Counted from the stretch's first letter, positions 25,207 to 35,264 are shown. The stretch is DNA of 64,000 nt from Thiohalorhabdus sp. Cl-TMA (GCF_041821045.1 NZ_JBGUAW010000011.1:90731-154730); one strand, 5' to 3'. A program made the numbers and translations. Notes: generated by a model from the sequence alone, not told the origin.

Positions 25207-27045
25207 ATGGGAACGCTGAACGGTACCTACGGTTCGGGTCGGAAACCCTTTCGGAAACGGGACGAGACCGCCGGCCTCGAACCGGTTATCGAGCGTTCCT
25301 GGCGGCGCTGCGCGGCGGACGGGCTGGATATGGCGGGCCGGGCCGACGACGCGGTGTACGGCGGCACCGAGCTGAAGCAGCGGCGGGAGCGGCAGGAGCA
25401 CCTGGTGGCTTACGCCCTTCCGGAGCTGGAGAACATCCGCCAGCAGATCGCCCACACCAACAGCACCGTGATCCTCACCGACGCCGAAGGCGTTCTGCTC
25501 CAGCGCCTGGGTGACGCGGAGTTCCACCGCCGGGCCGAGACGGTGGCCCTCCAGCCCGGCGCCTGCTGGAACGAGAGCGCGCGCGGCACCAACGCCATCG
25601 GTACCGCCATCACCGAGCGCCTTCCGGTGAACGTGCACCGCGGCGAGCACTACCTGGAATGCAACGCCTTCCTCACCTGCGCCGCCTCACCCATTCTGGA
25701 TCCCGCCGGCTCGCTCATCGGGATTCTGGACATCTCCGGGGACCAGGATGCCCGGCAGATGCACAGCCTCGGTCTGGTGCAGATGTCCACCACCATGATC
25801 GAGAACCGTCTCCTGGAGGAGCACTTCGACGAGGCCCTTTACCTCTATTTTCACCCGCGTCCGGAATTCCTCGGCACCCTGGGCCAGGGCATCGCCGCCT
25901 TCGCCGGTGACGGCCGACTCCTGGCCACCAATACCTGCGCCCGGCGGCTCCTCGACCTGACGAGCACCATCCACGGATGTACGGGCTTCGAGGACCTGTT
26001 CGGCGTGCCCCTCGAGTGGATATTCCGGTGCCCGGGCGAAACGGGGCCGAACCTGGAGACCCCTTCCGGAATCCGCCTCCACACCCGGACCCGTCTCCGC
26101 CAGCCCCATGCCCGACCGACTCCCATTCCCTCGCCCCTTCCCACCACCGGCCGCATCGAGCACGGCGATCCGACCGTGGCCACCGCGGCGGAGCGCGCCC
26201 ATCGCGTACTGACCCGGGATATCCCCGTTCTGATCGAGGGAGAGACCGGGACCGGCAAGGAGCATCTGGCCCGCATGCTGCACGACTACGGACCCCGCGC
26301 CGACGGCGCCTTCGTGGCCATCAACTGTGCCGCCCTGCCGGAATCGCTCATCGAATCGGAGCTGTTCGGCTACGTGCCGGGGGCGTTCACGGGGGCCAAG
26401 CGCGAGGGGCAGACCGGCAAGCTGGTGGAGGCGGACGGCGGGACGCTCTTCCTGGACGAGATCGGCGACATGCCCCTTCCCCTGCAGAGCCGTCTGCTGC
26501 GCGTTCTGCAGGACAAGCAGGTGGTTCCCGTGGGGGGCAACCAGCCCCGGCCCGTGTCGTTCTCCCTGGTCAGCGCCACCCACCGCGATCTGCGTGCACT
26601 GGTGGCGGCGGGCGAGTTCCGCTCCGACCTTTACTACCGGCTGAACGGTCTCCAGGTGGAGATGCCGCCCCTTCGCAGGCGCCGCGACCTCTCCCGGCTC
26701 ATCCACGCGCTACTGGCGGAGGAGGATCCCGAGGCCCGCATCTGCCCGGAAGCCCTGGAGCTGATGCTCGGCCATCCGTGGCCGGGCAACTGCCGGCAGC
26801 TCTCCTTCGTGCTGCGTACCGCGCTGGCCCTGCGCGACGACGCCGAGCCGCTGGAACCGCGGCATCTGCCCGGTGATTTCCACAAGGATCTGACCGGCAG
26901 GGACGAGGAGTGCGGCAGCAGCCTGCAGGCCGTAACCGATCAGGTCATCCGGGAAGCGGTGGAGGCAAACGGCGGCAATGTCAGCGCCGCCGCGCGCGCC
27001 CTGGGCATCAACCGCAGCACCATCTACCGGCGGCTGCAGCGCTGA
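25207..27045 (+). CDS. Sigma-54-dependent Fis-family activator, AcoR-like
   Basis: This 612-residue regulator has an N-terminal AcoR-like sensing region with a GAF-type domain (about 75-215: TNSTVILTDAEGVLLQRLGD, RGTNAIGTAI), then an AAA+ domain with Walker A GETGTGKE, sigma-54 contact loop GAFTGA (intact), Walker B LFLDEIGD, and a C-terminal Fis helix-turn-helix GNVSAAARALGINRSTIYRR. It should activate a -24/-12 promoter, most likely that of the divergent ald gene. GGAAGGAGAG precedes the ATG at 25207. Confidence 0.92.
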   Translation: MGTLNGTYGSGRKPFRKRDETAGLEPVIERSWRRCAADGLDMAGRADDAVYGGTELKQRRERQEHLVAYALPELENIRQQIAHTNSTVILTDAEGVLLQRLGDAEFHRRAETVALQPGACWNESARGTNAIGTAITERLPVNVHRGEHYLECNAFLTCAASPILDPAGSLIGILDISGDQDARQMHSLGLVQMSTTMIENRLLEEHFDEALYLYFHPRPEFLGTLGQGIAAFAGDGRLLATNTCARRLLDLTSTIHGCTGFEDLFGVPLEWIFRCPGETGPNLETPSGIRLHTRTRLRQPHARPTPIPSPLPTTGRIEHGDPTVATAAERAHRVLTRDIPVLIEGETGTGKEHLARMLHDYGPRADGAFVAINCAALPESLIESELFGYVPGAFTGAKREGQTGKLVEADGGTLFLDEIGDMPLPLQSRLLRVLQDKQVVPVGGNQPRPVSFSLVSATHRDLRALVAAGEFRSDLYYRLNGLQVEMPPLRRRRDLSRLIHALLAEEDPEARICPEALELMLGHPWPGNCRQLSFVLRTALALRDDAEPLEPRHLPGDFHKDLTGRDEECGSSLQAVTDQVIREAVEANGGNVSAAARALGINRSTIYRRLQR

Positions 27046-27089
27046 TCCGGAAGCACCGAATATCCGACCCGGGCTGGCGGGGAAGGGAG

Positions 27090-27123
27090 GAAAAAGCCGG
27101 CGGCCCGGGCGCACCCGGGCCGC
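27090..27123 (-). terminator. Rho-independent terminator of the OFA carrier unit
   Basis: On the minus strand GCGGCCCGGG pairs with CCCGGGCCGC around a 4-base loop, followed by CGGCTTTTTCC. It lies 13 bases after the stop of the small-subunit gene. Confidence 0.75.
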
Positions 27124-27135
27124 TGGCGAACGGCC

Positions 27136-27297
27136 TCAGACGAACAGCGGAAGGGCCTTGAGGATGGTGTTGTAGATGCCGTAGGCCAGTGGAACCAGCA
27201 CCACCGTCCAATACAGGATCAGCTTTCCCGTGGCCGGATTCACCATTTCCGACGTGGACGCCTGCTGCTTCGGCTGCTCGGTGGCAGTCGTGCTCAT
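27136..27297 (-). CDS. MFS transporter small subunit (single membrane helix)
   Basis: This 53-residue protein begins MSTTATEQPKQQASTSEM and then has one hydrophobic helix (LILYWTVVLVPLAYGIYNTI) with a short tail. It lies 42 bp downstream of the OFA-type carrier and just before a terminator. Such one-helix proteins accompany oxalate/formate-antiporter-family carriers in many proteobacteria and are annotated as their small subunit. It is easily missed because of its size. Function beyond association is unknown. Confidence 0.78.
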   Translation of the reverse strand: MSTTATEQPKQQASTSEMVNPATGKLILYWTVVLVPLAYGIYNTILKALPLFV

Positions 27298-27339
27298 GGC
27301 GACACTCCTTGCTTTCGCGGATTTGCCTGCGAAGCCGGC

Positions 27340-28698
27340 TCACTCGTAGGCCAGCTCGCCCTCTTCCATCAGGTGCTTGTTGTGCATGGCGCCGATGGCC
27401 AGATTGCACAGCAGTCCCACGCCCAGCAGTCCGGCCATGATGTACATGGTCAGCATGTAAGACTCCGAGGGAGCCACGCCGGACTGGATCTGGAACTCGC
27501 GCAGGTAGTTGATGAGCACCGGGCCGAGGACGCCGGCCACCGACCAGGCGGTGAGCAGGCGGCCGTGGATGGCGCCCACGTGCGCCGTGCCGAACAGATC
27601 CCGGAGATAGGCAGGAACCGTGGCGAAGCCGCCCCCGTACATGCTGATGATGATCAGGTAGGCGAGCACGAACAGGCTGGCCACACCCCAGGAGGCCACC
27701 GTGGGCACCAGGGCGTACAGGGCGATGCCGAGCAGGAAGAACGCCGTGTAGGTGTTCTTGCGGCCGATGTAGTCGGACAGGCTCGCCCAGAAGAAGCGGC
27801 CGGCCATGTTGAAGATGCTCAGCAGGCCCACGAAGCCCGCCGCGGCCGAGGCCGAAATGCCCACCATTTCCTGGCTCATGACCGAGGCCTGGCCGAGCAC
27901 GCCGATGCCCGCCGTTACGTTCAGGCAGAGCACCGCCCAGACCAGCCAGAACTGCGGGGTCTTCAGCGCTTGGTTCACATGGACGTGGCCATCGGTCTGC
28001 AGCTTGCCGCTGGCCGCGGTGCTCGGATCGTAGCCCGCCGGCGCCCAGCCCTCCCGCGGAACGCGCACGATCAGGGCGCCGAACATCATCAGCAGGAAGT
28101 AGAAGATACCCATGGTGGCGAAGGTGGCGCCCACGCCTACCGTTTCGGGTCCGGAATAGAAGCTCATGAGATTCACCGCCAGCGGCGAGCCGATCATGGC
28201 GCCTCCGCCGAAGCCCATGATCGCCATGCCGGTGGCCATGCCGGGCTTGTCCGGGAACCATCGCATGAGCGTTTTCACGGGTGAGATGTAGGCGAAGCCT
28301 AGGCCGATTCCGCCGAATACCCCGTAGCCCAGATACACCAGCCAGACCGAGTGAGCCCATACCCCCACGGCGGACAGCAGGAAGCCGCCTCCCCAGGCCA
28401 GGGCAGCGACCACCATCCCCTTGCGCGGGCCGACCCGCTCCAGCCAGCGACCCCCGAAGGCGGCGGTCACACCGAGCACGGCGATGGCGATACTGAAGAT
28501 CCAGCCGAGCGTCGTAAGCTTCCAGTCTCCCGGGGCGGACTCCGTAACGCCCAGGATTCGGGTCATGGGCTCGTTGAAGACACTGAAGGCGTACACCTGA
28601 CCGATGGACAGGTGGATCGCAAGCGCCGCGGGTGGGATAAGCCACCGGTTGAAGCCCGGCTCGGCAACAATCTGCTCCTTATCGAGGAAACCGCTCAT
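27340..28698 (-). CDS. OFA-family MFS transporter (oxalate/formate antiporter type)
   Basis: This 452-residue protein has 12 predicted membrane segments. It shows the OFA signature at the start (IHLSIGQVYAFSVFNEPM), GFGGGAMIGSPLAV in the middle and DYIGRKNTYTAFF between TM8 and TM9. Family members exchange oxalate and formate or take up related monocarboxylates. In a methanol oxidiser, formate or another small acid would fit, but this is inference. AGGAGGTGCC sets the ATG at 28698. It is co-transcribed with the small subunit. Confidence 0.88.
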   Translation of the reverse strand: MSGFLDKEQIVAEPGFNRWLIPPAALAIHLSIGQVYAFSVFNEPMTRILGVTESAPGDWKLTTLGWIFSIAIAVLGVTAAFGGRWLERVGPRKGMVVAALAWGGGFLLSAVGVWAHSVWLVYLGYGVFGGIGLGFAYISPVKTLMRWFPDKPGMATGMAIMGFGGGAMIGSPLAVNLMSFYSGPETVGVGATFATMGIFYFLLMMFGALIVRVPREGWAPAGYDPSTAASGKLQTDGHVHVNQALKTPQFWLVWAVLCLNVTAGIGVLGQASVMSQEMVGISASAAAGFVGLLSIFNMAGRFFWASLSDYIGRKNTYTAFFLLGIALYALVPTVASWGVASLFVLAYLIIISMYGGGFATVPAYLRDLFGTAHVGAIHGRLLTAWSVAGVLGPVLINYLREFQIQSGVAPSESYMLTMYIMAGLLGVGLLCNLAIGAMHNKHLMEEGELAYE

Positions 28699-29707
28699 GT
28701 GGCACCTCCTGGTCGCGCGGATTTCCCGGGCATGGCCGTTCGGCCGCCCGGACGCGGGTTGAATCAGTACCACGCACCGCTCGGAGCCGCTTCGGCGGCG
28801 AAAACGGGCGCGCGGTACCGGACGAGCGGACAGCGTCTGTCCGCGGATGCGAAGTCCCGTTGCAACCGACCCGGAAACGGCGGAGTGCACTGGCTTCCAA
28901 GGCCGAATCCGCTCCGGCACAACGCTTCAAGAGGCATAGCGAGGGAATTGCGAGCCAGCGCCCGGACCCTGGGAGAGGAACGAACAACAACGCGGTATGG
29001 GTCCCGTGAAAGAGGGCGCTTCCCCTTTTTCAAAGACAGTCCAGTTCGGCGCGAATGTCTTCCGCTGGACCTACTCTGCCCCTTTTTCTACTGGATACGC
29101 GCAGGCATAGAGCCATAAATATTAGACTTAACGAATATGGTTATATTTATTTAAGCACTCCCCTTTTTGTCCTTATTTATTAGTACCTCCATTTGCATAA
29201 ATATCCCGTTTAAACGCATGGGTCAACCGCAGGCTTTCCTGCCACCTCCTCGCATTACCCCCTGTAAAACCGCTTGGCTCCCTGTGGCCCGCCTCTGCTC
29301 AATAGGCGGCCACCCGCCAATTTTCCCCAACCTCTTCATGGACGGGTGTCCTCCATGGGTACTTTGTGCGCTCTCTCTAAACTGGACCGCCGGTAGCGGG
29401 CTTCATGCCCGCTCTCCCAGGGGAATCAGCCAGCAATTGCGGCATAGAGGCGCCTGTCCACCGACAAAGCGGACCGGAACCGCCCCCCGTACTCGGCTCC
29501 GGTTTCGACAGTCGGGGGGAGGCCACCTTTCGGGCGGCGGGGAATTCGGATTCCGTCGGAGACGGAAACCGCAGTGGCGCTTTCACGGAGGGGGATAATG
29601 GCTCGCCGCGTCTGCTTTTCACGCGGCTTCCCGGACAAGGTGTGCATGGGAGCGCAATTTCCGCCGAACCATTCACATGCGCGCGAAGGCGTGATCAGGA
29701 GGCTTCC
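28699..29707. other. Gene-free stretch of about 1 kb
   Basis: I see no coding frame with normal composition or recognisable motif on either strand. The middle (about 29105-29215) is AT-rich against a GC-rich background and could hold promoters. The left end must contain the OFA-carrier promoter. A small hairpin (AGCGGGC/GCCCGCT) lies near 29396-29414. The right end carries an intact AGGAGG ribosome site for the decayed dehydrogenase. Confidence 0.5.
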
Positions 29708-30872
29708 ATAAAAGCACTGACCTGGACGGCACCCATGACGTTCGGGTGGAGAACGTCGCCGACCCTGAGATTCGGGATGCCCGCAATGCCATCGTCAAGG
29801 TCTCGGCCACGGCCATCTGCGGGTTCGACCTGCACCTGTACAACGGCCTCATGCCCGCCATGGAACCGGGCAACGTACTGGGCCACGAGCTCATGGGCGA
29901 GGTGGTGGAGACCGGCTCGGAGGTGGGCGGTTTGCGGCGGGGCGACCGGGTGGTCGTGCCCTTCACCATCGCCTGCGGCGAGTGCTTCTTCTGCAACAAC
30001 CGGCTGTATTCCCTGTGCGACAGCAGTAATCCGAACGCTTCCGACTCCGCCGGTGTCATCGGCCATTCACCGGCCGCCCTGTTCGGGTATTCCCACCTGC
30101 TTGGCGGTATTGCCGGCGGCCAGGTCGAGTACGTGCGCGTACCCTTTGCCGACGTGGGGCCGTTGAAAGTGGACAGCGGCTTCTCCGACGAGCAGCTGCT
30201 GTTCCTTTCCGATATCTATCCCACGGGCTATATGGCGGCGGCCAACGCGGAGATCGAGCCGGGCGACGCCGTCGCGGTCTGGGGATGCGGTCCGGTGGGT
30301 CAGTTCACACCATCCGCAGCGCCTGGATGCTGGGGGCCGGTCGCGTGGTGGCCATGGACCGGGTTCCGGAGCGGCTGAAGCTTGCCCGGGACCAAGCCGG
30401 CGCGGAGGTGATCAATTTCGAGGAGGAGAACGTCTATCAGGCCCTGCAGGAGCGCACGCGCGGCCGCGGCCCCGACTGCTGCATCGATGCGGTGGGCGCC
30501 GAGGCCCACGGCGCGGGCGATCCGGAAGCCATCGAGCGGGCTCCGGATGCGAGCGAGGTGAACCACCCACAGGCCTTCAACGAGATGGTCCTGTGCTGCC
30601 GCAAGGGCGGCCGGCTGTCGGTGCCCGGGTGTAACACCAACATGGTAGACGGCGTGGCCCTGAACGGGGTGATGAACAAATCCCTGTCCCTGAAGACCGG
30701 GCAGACGCACATGCAGGCCTACATGCCGGCCCTTCTGCGCACCATCGAGCAGGACCTGATCGACCCGTCCTTCATCATCACGCACCGCCACCGGCTGGAG
30801 GAAGCTCCGGAAGCCTACGCCGACTTCAACGCCAAGCGGGACGGCTGCATCAAGGTGGTGATGACGCCCTGA
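29708..30872 (+). pseudogene. Zinc-dependent alcohol/formaldehyde dehydrogenase, decayed
   Basis: Joined across frames, the product is a medium-chain zinc dehydrogenase of about 388 residues of the FdhA-like type: KALTW at the start, [38 protein letters not shown] (structural zinc), [11 protein letters not shown] (cofactor loop) and ERLKLARD. Three lesions are visible. The start after AGGAGG is ATA at 29708 instead of ATG, one base is missing near 29726, and AC is duplicated at 30307-30310. The catalytic-zinc Cys segment also has Phe where Ser is usual. It is very likely inactive. Confidence 0.85.
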
Positions 30873-30884
30873 CCGGCCGGGCAC

Positions 30885-32498
30885 CTAGAAGCCGGGGACG
30901 CTTTTCCCCTCGGGGGTGCTCAGACGGTATCCGGCCTTCAGGACCACGGTCCCGCCGGCGGGAATGGTCCGCTCCCAGGCATGGATTCCCCGACGGGAAT
31001 CCACATCCGATCGGTCAGGCTCCTCGGGGAACCAGGGCTCCACGGTGATCTCCTCGTCGCGCGGTACGGGAACGCGAAAGCGCACGGAGCCCTCCAGGGG
31101 CCGCTGGTGGCGGTTGGTGAGCTCGATGCGGTAATGGCGGGTACGGACGCTCCGCTTGCTGATGAGCCCGTCCTCCCCCGCCAGGTCGGTGACGGGGCGG
31201 AAGGCCACCTCGAAGCGCGGATCGATTCCGAAGGCCAGATGGCGCGCATCGCCCGGTGCCCACGCCGACCAGCGCCCCCGGCCCACGAAGGACCCGTCGC
31301 GGTAGCGGCTCACCCGCCCAGGGGGCAGGGCACCCTGGCCGTTCCAGGTCACGCGGGCGGTCATCCAGGCCCGTTCGCTCCGCTGGGGAACCACGCGGAC
31401 GGCCATCTCGGAGGCGAGCTGGCGACGGCCCAGGACCACGGTCCGGGGCTGGTTGGCGCCCGGCACGGTGACCGCCCCCGAAACCCGGTAGGTGGGGGTG
31501 AACGCCCCGTGCACGGTCCGGGACCGCGCCTCCTTCCCACCCGAAATCGGGGGGGCCGCCTCCCTGGCCCGCGCGCCGTCCGCTTTCCCGGCCAGGGGGC
31601 GGGGCTGCCCGAAGTCCACCCACCAGATGGGAAGCTCCGGGTAGGAGCCCGAAACCGGGGCGACCGTGGCCAGGGCGAGGCGGATGCCGGACCAGTCCTT
31701 GCCGGTGCGCTGCCGGACCCGCGCCTTGCGCACCAGCTGCACGGCACCGCCGTTCGTATCGAGATGGGCCTCGTATTCGGGCCGCCATTCCGCCCCGCGC
31801 ACCCGGTAGCGCAGGGAGAGCTCCGCCCGGGTGGCCGCATCCGCCTCCAATCCGATACGAATACGGATACGGGCCTTCTCCCCCTGCCCCAGCTGCTCCA
31901 GGGAGTCGCGCACCGCCTCGATCTCCGCCTGCAGGCGCTCCTGCTCGCGCCGGGCCTCCCGCATCACTTTCCGCGCCTGCCGGGCGCCTTCGCCGATGCG
32001 CCGCCACAGCTCCGGCCATCGCTCGGCGGCCCCGCCGCCGGTCAGGGCGGACCCGGCGCCTTCCCGCTCAGGCAGCTCCGCCAGTCCCTCCACGAAGGTC
32101 AGCTGGGTCCGGGCCGTCTCCATCCGGTCGGTAACGGCGACCCGGTCGGCCTGCAGGCGCTCGAGCTTGGCCCGCAGCTGCCGCTCGCGCTCCCGGGGCG
32201 GCCCGCTCACCGGCTGGCGGTCCACCTCCACGGTGCCCACCCGGACCGCCGCCTGAGCCCCGGAAACCTCTGCCCGTACGGAGCTTCGAACAAGCTGCGC
32301 GGGCAGATCGCCGACCACCAGCTCCCGGGCGCCGGCCTGGAGGTCCACTTCCGCGGAGCGGTGGATCCGGGCCTGGTCATTGGGGTACACGGTTACTGCG
32401 CGGATTGCGGTATCGAGGGGGGTGACCGCCCGGACGGATCCGCCGGAGAGCGCGGGAATTCCCCAGGCGATGGCGAGCATCACGAGACGGAGGCGCAT
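30885..32498 (-). CDS. DUF4139 (mucoidy-inhibitor-like) secreted protein
   Basis: This 537-residue protein has a signal peptide ending SVRA, an N-terminal DUF4140 segment (IRAVTVYPNDQARIHRSAEV, then LPAQLVRSSVRAEV), a long arginine-rich coiled coil (about 120-240) and a C-terminal DUF4139 beta domain (LSLRYRVRGAEWRPEYEAHL; SVRFRVPVPRDEEITVEPWF). The ATG at 32498 follows GGAAGG with good spacing; one two codons earlier is possible. The family is exported and found near envelope genes, but its function is unknown. Confidence 0.85.
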   Translation of the reverse strand: MRLRLVMLAIAWGIPALSGGSVRAVTPLDTAIRAVTVYPNDQARIHRSAEVDLQAGARELVVGDLPAQLVRSSVRAEVSGAQAAVRVGTVEVDRQPVSGPPRERERQLRAKLERLQADRVAVTDRMETARTQLTFVEGLAELPEREGAGSALTGGGAAERWPELWRRIGEGARQARKVMREARREQERLQAEIEAVRDSLEQLGQGEKARIRIRIGLEADAATRAELSLRYRVRGAEWRPEYEAHLDTNGGAVQLVRKARVRQRTGKDWSGIRLALATVAPVSGSYPELPIWWVDFGQPRPLAGKADGARAREAAPPISGGKEARSRTVHGAFTPTYRVSGAVTVPGANQPRTVVLGRRQLASEMAVRVVPQRSERAWMTARVTWNGQGALPPGRVSRYRDGSFVGRGRWSAWAPGDARHLAFGIDPRFEVAFRPVTDLAGEDGLISKRSVRTRHYRIELTNRHQRPLEGSVRFRVPVPRDEEITVEPWFPEEPDRSDVDSRRGIHAWERTIPAGGTVVLKAGYRLSTPEGKSVPGF

Positions 32499-32750
32499 AC
32501 GCATCCTTCCTTTCGGGAAACGGGACCCTGACTGCCCGCGACCATAGCATGAATCCCATGGGCGCCCGTCGGTCCCTGCGTCCCCAATGCGCGTATCCGC
32601 CCCTGCCGTGCCGCCGCCGGGAACGGGCCAGACGGCCCGTCCCCGTTCTGTTGTCTTCTCACCCGCCCGGCGGCGATAATGGGCAGGCTGAAGCGCGTTG
32701 CCCATGCCGGAGCGACGCGATCGTCGCCCCGTTCACCACAGGAGGTTCAT

Positions 32751-33017
32751 ATGGCGAGTGGTTGGGCAAAGGAAGGCGCCGTCCAGCAGCAGATCGATGA
32801 CAGCATCAACGACGAGCTGCAACGGGTTCGCAGCCAGCTCCCGCAGGGCGAGAGCCTGATGCACTGCGAGGAGTGCGGCGACGAGATCCCGCAGGCACGC
32901 CGGGAGGCCATCAAGGGCGTGCGCCTGTGCGTCACCTGCCAAAGCGAGCAGGACGCCGAACAGAAGCCGTACAGCTATTACAATCGGCGCGGCAGCAAAG
33001 ACAGCCAGCTTCGGTGA
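32751..33017 (+). CDS. DksA/TraR-family C4 zinc-finger protein
   Basis: This 88-residue protein has a helical N-terminus (QQQIDDSINDELQRVRSQL) and the TraR/DksA zinc finger CEECGDEIPQARREAIKGVR followed by CVTCQ. It lacks the long coiled coil of full DksA and resembles YbiI/TraR-size members, which bind the RNA polymerase secondary channel to alter transcription. ACAGGAGGTTCAT places the ATG at 32751. Confidence 0.88.
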   Translation: MASGWAKEGAVQQQIDDSINDELQRVRSQLPQGESLMHCEECGDEIPQARREAIKGVRLCVTCQSEQDAEQKPYSYYNRRGSKDSQLR

Positions 33018-33050
33018 GAATCAGGCTCGCCTGGGAGGCATGGCCTCCGG

Positions 33051-33455
33051 CTACTGCGTCCCTCCGCCGGAGCCTCCGCCCTGCGGTTCACCCTGCCGCT
33101 GCTGACCGGGCGATTTGCCATCCTTGGGCTGGATCCCCAGGGCGAACAGCGTCGGGTTATCGAGATTCCCGGTGGGCTTGATGCCCATATCCTCCTGGAA
33201 CTGCACCAGCGCGGAAGAGGTCTTCTTGCCCATCTTCCCGTCCACTTGGCCAACGCTGTAGCCCTCGTCATTCAAGGCCTGCTGGACCTTCCGGACCACC
33301 TCCGGGCCCAGCTTTTCCTTCTGGTACCCCATCTGCTCCCATTTCTTCTTGGTCTTATCGGGAGCGGGGCCCTGACCCTGCATACCGGCCATCGCCGGCC
33401 CACCGGCCAGCAACGCCGCAGTGGCCAGTACGGTAACGAGCTTGTTCCCTTTCAT
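33051..33455 (-). CDS. Secreted peptidoglycan-binding-domain protein
   Basis: This 134-residue protein has a signal peptide ending AMAG and one peptidoglycan-binding-like domain: VVRKVQQALNDEGYSVGQVD, then GKMGKKTSSALVQFQEDMGI. A glycine/glutamine-rich tail follows. Start at 33455 is supported by GAGGG nine bases upstream. It is likely a periplasmic cell-wall-associated protein. Confidence 0.82.
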   Translation of the reverse strand: MKGNKLVTVLATAALLAGGPAMAGMQGQGPAPDKTKKKWEQMGYQKEKLGPEVVRKVQQALNDEGYSVGQVDGKMGKKTSSALVQFQEDMGIKPTGNLDNPTLFALGIQPKDGKSPGQQRQGEPQGGGSGGGTQ

Positions 33456-33684
33456 GACGCTTACCCTCATCGGAAATGAAATTTCCCGATATGAATAATA
33501 TGCCCCGATTTGTTCCACAATGCGGTTTCAACCCAACCTTAACAGGGAAACCGTGAACAATTCCGGTAAGCGCCTGAAAATATTGAAACAACCGCCATTT
33601 TACCGCAACCAAACCCATAGTTTTCGGTATTTAAAGGAAAAAACGAGGAACCTCTCGGAGGTTTCCCATGCCCGCCACCGGCAT

Positions 33685-33984
33685 CTAGAAGTCCCACCGC
33701 TCCGGGGGCATCGACCGCAGATGGACCTGGTGCGCTAGCCGGATCATGGGCCGCACCAGCAACTGGGCGCTCCCCAACACGAACAGCCAGATCCCCGTGT
33801 CCTGCCAGGTGTGCCAGAAGAATGCGATGCTACCCAGCAGAAACCACAACCCGATCAGGAAGTCGTTGAGAATGCTGGCCGCCTGATACCGCTGCCGGAT
33901 GATGAGCTCTTCCCGGCCCATGCGGATCACCAGCTGCTCGTCGCCGTCATTTCTGTCAACGCGCTCAATATGCTCGCGAGTCAC
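33685..33984 (-). CDS. YrhK-like small membrane protein
   Basis: This 99-residue protein has two membrane helices (LNDFLIGLWFLLGSIAFFW and GIWLFVLGSAQLLVRPMIRL). The segment EELIIRQRYQAASILNDFLIG matches the YrhK-domain pattern. It starts with GTG eight bases after GGAG. Function is unknown. Confidence 0.8.
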   Translation of the reverse strand: MTREHIERVDRNDGDEQLVIRMGREELIIRQRYQAASILNDFLIGLWFLLGSIAFFWHTWQDTGIWLFVLGSAQLLVRPMIRLAHQVHLRSMPPERWDF

Positions 33985-34042
33985 CGCAGATCTCCATTGC
34001 CCTGCCCACGTGAAATGCCCCGGATACCGTGGGCACTGCCCG

Positions 34043-34456
34043 TTATTCCGGTGTATCGCGCAGAATCGTGCAGATCACGGATCGGCGCGTCCGCGGGCCG
34101 TCGAATTCGCAAAGGAACAGGCCCTGCCAAGTGGACAGACCGAGCCGCCCTTCCATGAGAGGGATGGTCTCGGAGGGCCCCACCAGTCCGGATTTCAGGT
34201 GTGCATCCCCGTTGCCGTCCTGGGCGTCGTGCTCCCATACCCCGCACGGGGCCAACTCCCGGAGAAGATGCACCACGTCGCGGGGCACGCTCCGGTCCCA
34301 GTTCTCCTGGATCATGATCCCCGCAGTGGCGCCCTGCACATAGACGGAAACCAGCCCGTCGGCCACACCGGAACCTCTTACCGCATCCTCCACCTGCGGC
34401 GTGATGTCCACCAGTTCTTCCCGCTCGTGCGTGGCCACCTCCAGGGTCCGGCGCAT
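34043..34456 (-). CDS. YjbQ-family (UPF0047) protein
   Basis: This 137-residue protein shows the family signatures GLVSVYVQGATAGIMIQENWD, HLKSGLVGPSETIPLMEGRL and LGLSTWQGLFLCEFDGPR. The YjbQ fold is a compact metal-binding barrel; members have weak thiamine-phosphate-synthase activity in complementation tests, and the physiological role is unclear. GAGGAGGTGG precedes the ATG at 34456. Confidence 0.92.
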   Translation of the reverse strand: MRRTLEVATHEREELVDITPQVEDAVRGSGVADGLVSVYVQGATAGIMIQENWDRSVPRDVVHLLRELAPCGVWEHDAQDGNGDAHLKSGLVGPSETIPLMEGRLGLSTWQGLFLCEFDGPRTRRSVICTILRDTPE

Positions 34457-34532
34457 GGTCCACCTCCTCCGCATTGGCTCCCGGGCCCGACAGGATAGCA
34501 AGCGGCCCAGTCGCCGGAACCCGTCACGGCAG

Positions 34533-35132
34533 TCAATCCCCCGCCAGCTCGCGGTCCAGCTCCCGCTGCGCCTGGCGAGCCCGGAACTCCTCGTACAGCG
34601 CGGCCTCCCGGGCGGGCTCCAGGTGCTTGCCGCTAGCCTCCAGCAGATCGGTGAACAGACCCTTAAGGCGCTCCGGATCCATGCCGACCATGGCGCATAG
34701 ATACTGCCCGTCCTCGCCGAGAACCACATAGCGGAGCTTCCGGATCTCGGAGCCCATCAGGTACGTCTCGGTCACCTGCCGGGACACGGATTCGAAAGTG
34801 CCTCCGGCCACGGTGCCGCCGCGGGCCTGGACCTGGCGCCGATAGGCCTTGTCCATGGCCTGAATCTTGACCCGGATCTGCTTGGCGAGATTGGCCCGGG
34901 CGAGGGCCACGGCCTCGGCCTTGTCCAGGCTGAGCTCGCCGCTCGCGCGGGTACACTCCGTGGCCGCCATGCCGCCTTTCACCTCCGGATCCACCACCCA
35001 GTCGGGTACCTGAGGTCCACCGCCGTCCGCGTGCAGGGCGGTTTCCGTTTTCTCCGCCGTGCCGCAGCCGGCAAGGCCGGCCAGAACGGTCCATGCCAGA
35101 CACGTCCACAACGCATTCCGCCGCTTACTCAT
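34533..35132 (-). CDS. LPP20-like lipoprotein
   Basis: This 199-residue protein has a signal peptide and lipobox LAGLAGC. The body matches the LPP20 family: VPDWVVDPE, then KAEAVALARANLAKQIRVKI, and a VSRQVTETYLMGSEI segment. Related proteins are outer-membrane lipoproteins, some linked to flagella or envelope stability; no flagellar genes are nearby. Start at 35132 was taken because the signal peptide begins there. Confidence 0.8.
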   Translation of the reverse strand: MSKRRNALWTCLAWTVLAGLAGCGTAEKTETALHADGGGPQVPDWVVDPEVKGGMAATECTRASGELSLDKAEAVALARANLAKQIRVKIQAMDKAYRRQVQARGGTVAGGTFESVSRQVTETYLMGSEIRKLRYVVLGEDGQYLCAMVGMDPERLKGLFTDLLEASGKHLEPAREAALYEEFRARQAQRELDRELAGD

Positions 35133-35264
35133 CGCCACCGCCTTTCCGCTCCCATGTTCGGGTTCGGGATACTCGGGATTTTCTTCCATTGTGGCGGGGG
35201 ACCAACCGAACCGAACCTCCCGGCGCCGGGGAAGTTGACTCCTGTCAGATCCGCCGGTGGGGCA

